From: Euglena gracilis
Taxonomy: Eukaryota; Euglenida; Euglenophyceae; Euglenales
Assembly: GCA_039621445.1 (NCBI GenBank)
Contig: CP154956.1
Span: 55,273,419-55,337,418, forward strand
Reading direction: 5' to 3'
Length of the DNA stretch: 64,000 nt
Part shown: piece by piece, positions 60,771-64,000 of the stretch
Layout: each line of letters begins with the position of its first letter
Numbering within the stretch: the first letter of the stretch is position 1
Made by a program: the position numbers and the translations under genes
Notes under the pieces: model-generated
What the model saw: only the letters and a program-made list of their open reading frames with translations
Database searches by the model: none
Told to the model about the DNA's origin: nothing

Positions 60771-62168
60771 AAAAACGTGTTCAGCCCGCCAAATGCCTGC
60801 CCTGAAATTCGTGGTCACGAACACGTTTTCAATGAGGGCATTTGTGGCAATGACACGTTTTCCATTAAGGCATCTGTGTTCAGGCACGTTTTCCATTAGG
60901 GCACCTGTGGCAACCCCGAGCAAGAAGCAAAAATCGCTGTCATAAAAAATCGGCGTGCGGTTGAGAGGCCGGGTGCTCCTCAACGGGTGAGGCAGGTCGG
61001 GGGCACTCTACAACACGACAGAAGGCTAGGTTGCCTTGGAGCACAACGACAGGGAAGGGGCGGACATCATGGCACACGACATGCTTTACACAAAGAAACC
61101 GTGTTTGGGCCGATTTCGAGACTTTAGAAGTCTTAAATCTTCACCCAAAACACGGTTTCAAACAAGGACAGTGTTTTTGGGCCAAGGTTTTAGGGGGGCC
61201 CAAGGGCGGGGACCGCGGCGCCTTCGGCGCCGCGGTCCCCGCCCCTGGGCTCCCCCTAAGTCTTGGCCCAAACACAGTTCTTGACACAAAAGAGCCATAC
61301 TTTGGTGGCTCTTTTGCCAAATCTTGGCAATGAAAATGATATGCCAATCCGCAGGCGTCACAGACAACTTTGTTCAGCTCCACACAATTTGGATTTTTGG
61401 GAATGGCAACACCACAAAAACCACATTTCTCGTGTTTTATTGGCAGTGGGGACAGAGCACGAGGCACAGGGGGGTGGTCAGGGGACCACACATTGTTCGA
61501 TGACGCTCGCCTCATTGAACAACAGGCTGGGTTCCAGCTCCCATCCCGTCCAGGCAACAAAGAAAGCATCCAGCTCAGGATAACAGGCTTGCCGATGTTG
61601 GCACAGTTTGGCGAACACCAAACAGTTAGCAACAGCAGCAAGCTCTGCACCTACGGAGCCGGACTTTTTCTTTGTGTTGCCCTGTGCCAGCAAGGTGCCA
61701 TGAAGGGGGTCCGTCCTAGGGGGAGGTGGCAAAAGACCATTCACAAAGTTTGCCGTGCGTTTGGCCACACTGGGAGGGCTGCCGAAAAAAGAAAAAAAAG
61801 AAAGAAAAAGGGGGGGTGACACGTTTTCAATGAGGGCATTCGTGGCAATGACACGTTTTTCATTAAGGCATCTGTGTTCAGGCACGTTTTCAATGAGGGC
61901 ATTTGTGACAATGACACGTTTTCCATTAAGGCATTTGTGTTCAGGCACGTTTTCCATTAGGGCGCCGTTTTTGGGGTCCGAAACGTGCCTGAACACAGAT
62001 GCCTTCACTGAAAACGTGTCATTGCCACAAATGCCCTCATTGAAAACGTGCCTGAACACAGATGCCTTAATGGAAAACGTGTCATTGCCACAAATGCCCT
62101 CAATGAAAACGTGTTCATGACCACGAATTTCAGGGCAGGCATTTGGCGGGCTGAACACGTTTTTTAAA
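60770..62168. mobile_element. foldback element with long inverted arms
   Basis: The left arm (about 60770-60907) runs from TTTAAAAACGTGTTCAGCCC. The right arm ends GGGCTGAACACGTTTTTTAA. Both arms are built of alternating ~31-bp units, ACACGTTTTC..AT.AGGGCAT and TGTGTTCAGGCACGTTTTC. The right side is itself a hairpin (arms 61818-61953 and 61981-62114). A second hairpin (61171-61276) capped by TTCG lies in the middle. No transposase was recognised. Confidence 0.75.
61171..61276. repeat. 106-bp hairpin centred on a TTCG loop
   Basis: Arms 61171-61222 and 61227-61276 are near-perfect inverses, with centre GACCGCGGCGCC TTCG GGCGCCGCGGTC. Confidence 0.92.
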
Positions 62169-62207
62169 AAAACTGTGGGCCATAACCCGTATTCTACTAC
62201 AAAAAAA

Positions 62208-63118
62208 GAGGTGTCGGACGCCGGTTCTGTCCAAAGCCCGGCGTTCCAAACGCCGGGCTTTGAACAGAACCGGCGTCCGCCACCTCTTGTTTAAGCCGGC
62301 GTTTTAGAGACGCCGGGCTCAGGACAGAACCGGCATCCCCAACCTTCGGCCAAAGGACACTCCCAGGACCAATCTCTGACCACTGATCTGCAATGTCACA
62401 CCACTTTGCACTTCACCAAATTCCGGCGATCGCGAGGGTATTTCTGGCTGTGTCAATCGCCCAGGTATAAAATCACCCCTCGATCGAAAGCTCTTTTCAT
62501 CAGACGACTGGCGATCACCTCCAAATTCAGCCACGTCGCCTGAAGCTCTTATTTTCTGTCAGTGGTAATTTCACAACTCTGGTGCCCCACCAAGGGCCCC
62601 AGGTCGTTGATTTGAAGAGGAAAAACGTTTCTGTAAGGTTTATTAAGCATCTTAAACCAAAAATCACTGAAAATTGCGACAAATTTCGACTCAGATTCTG
62701 GCCGATCCGACGATCGCGAGCGTATCTCGGGCTGCGTGCAAAGTTAGGGTACCAAGTTACCCCTCGATCGAAAGCTCTTTTCAACAGACGACCAGCGGTG
62801 CTCATCAGATCTTTCCACGCTGCACGGTACTCTATTTCCAAATTTGGGCCAATTTTCACCAAATTTGGATATCCACCCTAGTGGTCCCCAGATGGCAAAA
62901 TCCATTGTCCTTGGTGGTTGAAACACTCATACCAGCACCTTAGGGCCACTTTTGGGCACTTTTGGTGACATTTTTAGGAATGAAAATCGGACGCCGGGCT
63001 TTGGACAAAGCCGGTGTTCCTAACACTGGGCTTTAGGACAGAACCGGCGTCCGGAAAGCCCGTGGGGGGGGACGCCGGTTCTGTCCTGAGCCCGGCGTCT
63101 CAAACGCCGGCTGAGGCC
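62208..63118. repeat. block bounded by GACGCCGGTTCTGTCC palindromes
   Basis: Palindromic runs of GACGCCGGTTCTGTCC and AGCCCGGCGT occur at 62214-62335 and 62990-63118. Between them are two related segments containing CGATCGCGAG and CCCCTCGATCGAAAGCTC (62425-62500 and 62710-62780). Confidence 0.8.
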
Positions 63119-63430
63119 GTACAACGGGTCAAGGGCGCCTTCGGCGCCCTTGACCCGTTATACGACCTGAATACGGGTTACCACCCCCCCCCCCTTATTG
63201 TCCCCCCCCCTTATTGTGCCTGGGCCCCGGCCGACGGGGGTTTTTTTGGCCCGGCCAATGAAATTCCTTTGGTACCCCCTTATTGTCCCCCCCCTTATTG
63301 TCCGGTCGGGCCTCCCGGTGAGAGGTCGGTGGGACAATAAGGGGGGGGTATGCCCACGATTTTTATATAGAAAACGTGTTCAGCCAGGGGGCCCCCGAAG
63401 GGGGCCCCCTGGCCTGAACACGTTTTCAGG
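63119..63430. repeat. tandem palindromes and CCCCTTATTGTCC units
   Basis: ACGGGTCAAGGGCGCC TTCG GGCGCCCTTGACCCGT (63122-63157) is a perfect hairpin. Four CCCCTTATTGT units (63189-63302) and one inverted copy (63332-63348) follow. Then a hairpin with arms GGGGGCCCCC around GAAG (63372-63427) carries the ACGTGTTCAG end of the foldback element. Confidence 0.85.
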
Positions 63431-63714
63431 CTGAAATCTGGGCTCAGCCACAATTTGTATGAATAAAGTGCACTACCAAATCCCAATGGTGTATCCAAAA
63501 ACAAGTGACTTGCGGTGCAATTCGCCCAACGTACAGATTGCACACGTTCCTCGGTTGCAAAGCTGAAGACTCCCACTGTGTTTATGTTCAACATTCTCCA
63601 CCTTCAGGGTCACAAAAGTTTTGGCATGTCCATTTGGGATTCCTTTTTTGGCCTCATTCACGGCTCCCGGATCTGGCCTGGGGGGGGAGGGGGTTGTGGG
63701 CCGCCCCTAGGGTC

Positions 63715-63885
63715 GGCCCACGGTCGCCAAAGGTCGCCAAAGGTCGCTATGGTCGACCCCCCCCCAGGCTGTGGGGTGGGTGGCGACCCTAGAAACCGGG
63801 GGGTAGATTGGGCCGGGGGGGGGGAGGGGGTTGTGGGCAGACCCTAGGGTCGCCAAAGGTCGCCATGGTCGCCAAAGGTCGTGGG
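63715..63885. repeat. GGTCGCCAAA tandem units
   Basis: GGTCGCCAAA and GGTCGCCATGGTCG units occur in two clusters (63720-63760, 63847-63882), separated by G-run sequence. They resemble the 57640-57745 tract. Confidence 0.8.
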
Positions 63886-64000
63886 TGGGTCGATGTCAAA
63901 AAATGCGCTCCACGGCAAATTAGCGCAACATACACACAAAAGGTGTTGCACACACAAGGGATTTTTTTTTTTAGGGCCCTGGAACAGTTGCCTACGCCGC

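Overview
The window looks like nuclear DNA of an intron-rich eukaryote. Coding exons are short (about 45-175 nt) and GC-rich. They have GT-AG boundaries and sit among long introns, microsatellites, poly-G/poly-C runs and many small inverted-repeat elements. The gene set (an ATG10-type autophagy enzyme, tubulin cofactor E, a two-domain universal stress protein, an F-box-like protein) is eukaryotic. Tandem universal stress proteins are common in plants, algae, protists and invertebrates, so an alga or other protist is likely, but I cannot name the organism.

All confidently placed genes lie on the minus strand, so they read right to left. From the left: about 0.5-7.1 kb holds exons of at least one unidentified gene, including an F-box-like exon at 6233-6407. 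A complete ATG10 spans 8450-15350. The tubulin-specific chaperone E gene (TBCE) spans 17355-26651, and its N-terminal CAP-Gly part was not found. A tandem universal stress protein gene spans 32637-40696; nine exons join in frame into one protein of about 306 residues, with one donor to be confirmed. Two joined exons of an unrecognised gene lie at 47107-47467. A possible single plus-strand exon lies at 59321. The remainder, notably 47.5-64 kb, shows no convincing gene.

The accessory DNA is the most striking part. Many G-run/C-run pairs mark non-autonomous DNA elements with termini CAGG...CCTG and 8-bp target-site duplications, the signature of hAT-superfamily MITEs. Five copies have perfect 8-bp duplications, including a 2.9-kb element (41675-44595) that shares its ends with a 476-bp element (12664-13139). 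Other structures are a foldback element at 60.77-62.16 kb, clusters of short TGCGCA palindromes in a stress-protein intron (one cluster spaced about 48 bp), a second ATTGCGC palindrome series at 49.7-51 kb, and a 71-bp exact tandem duplication on an ATG10 splice acceptor. No rRNA, tRNA, transposase gene or CRISPR array was recognised.
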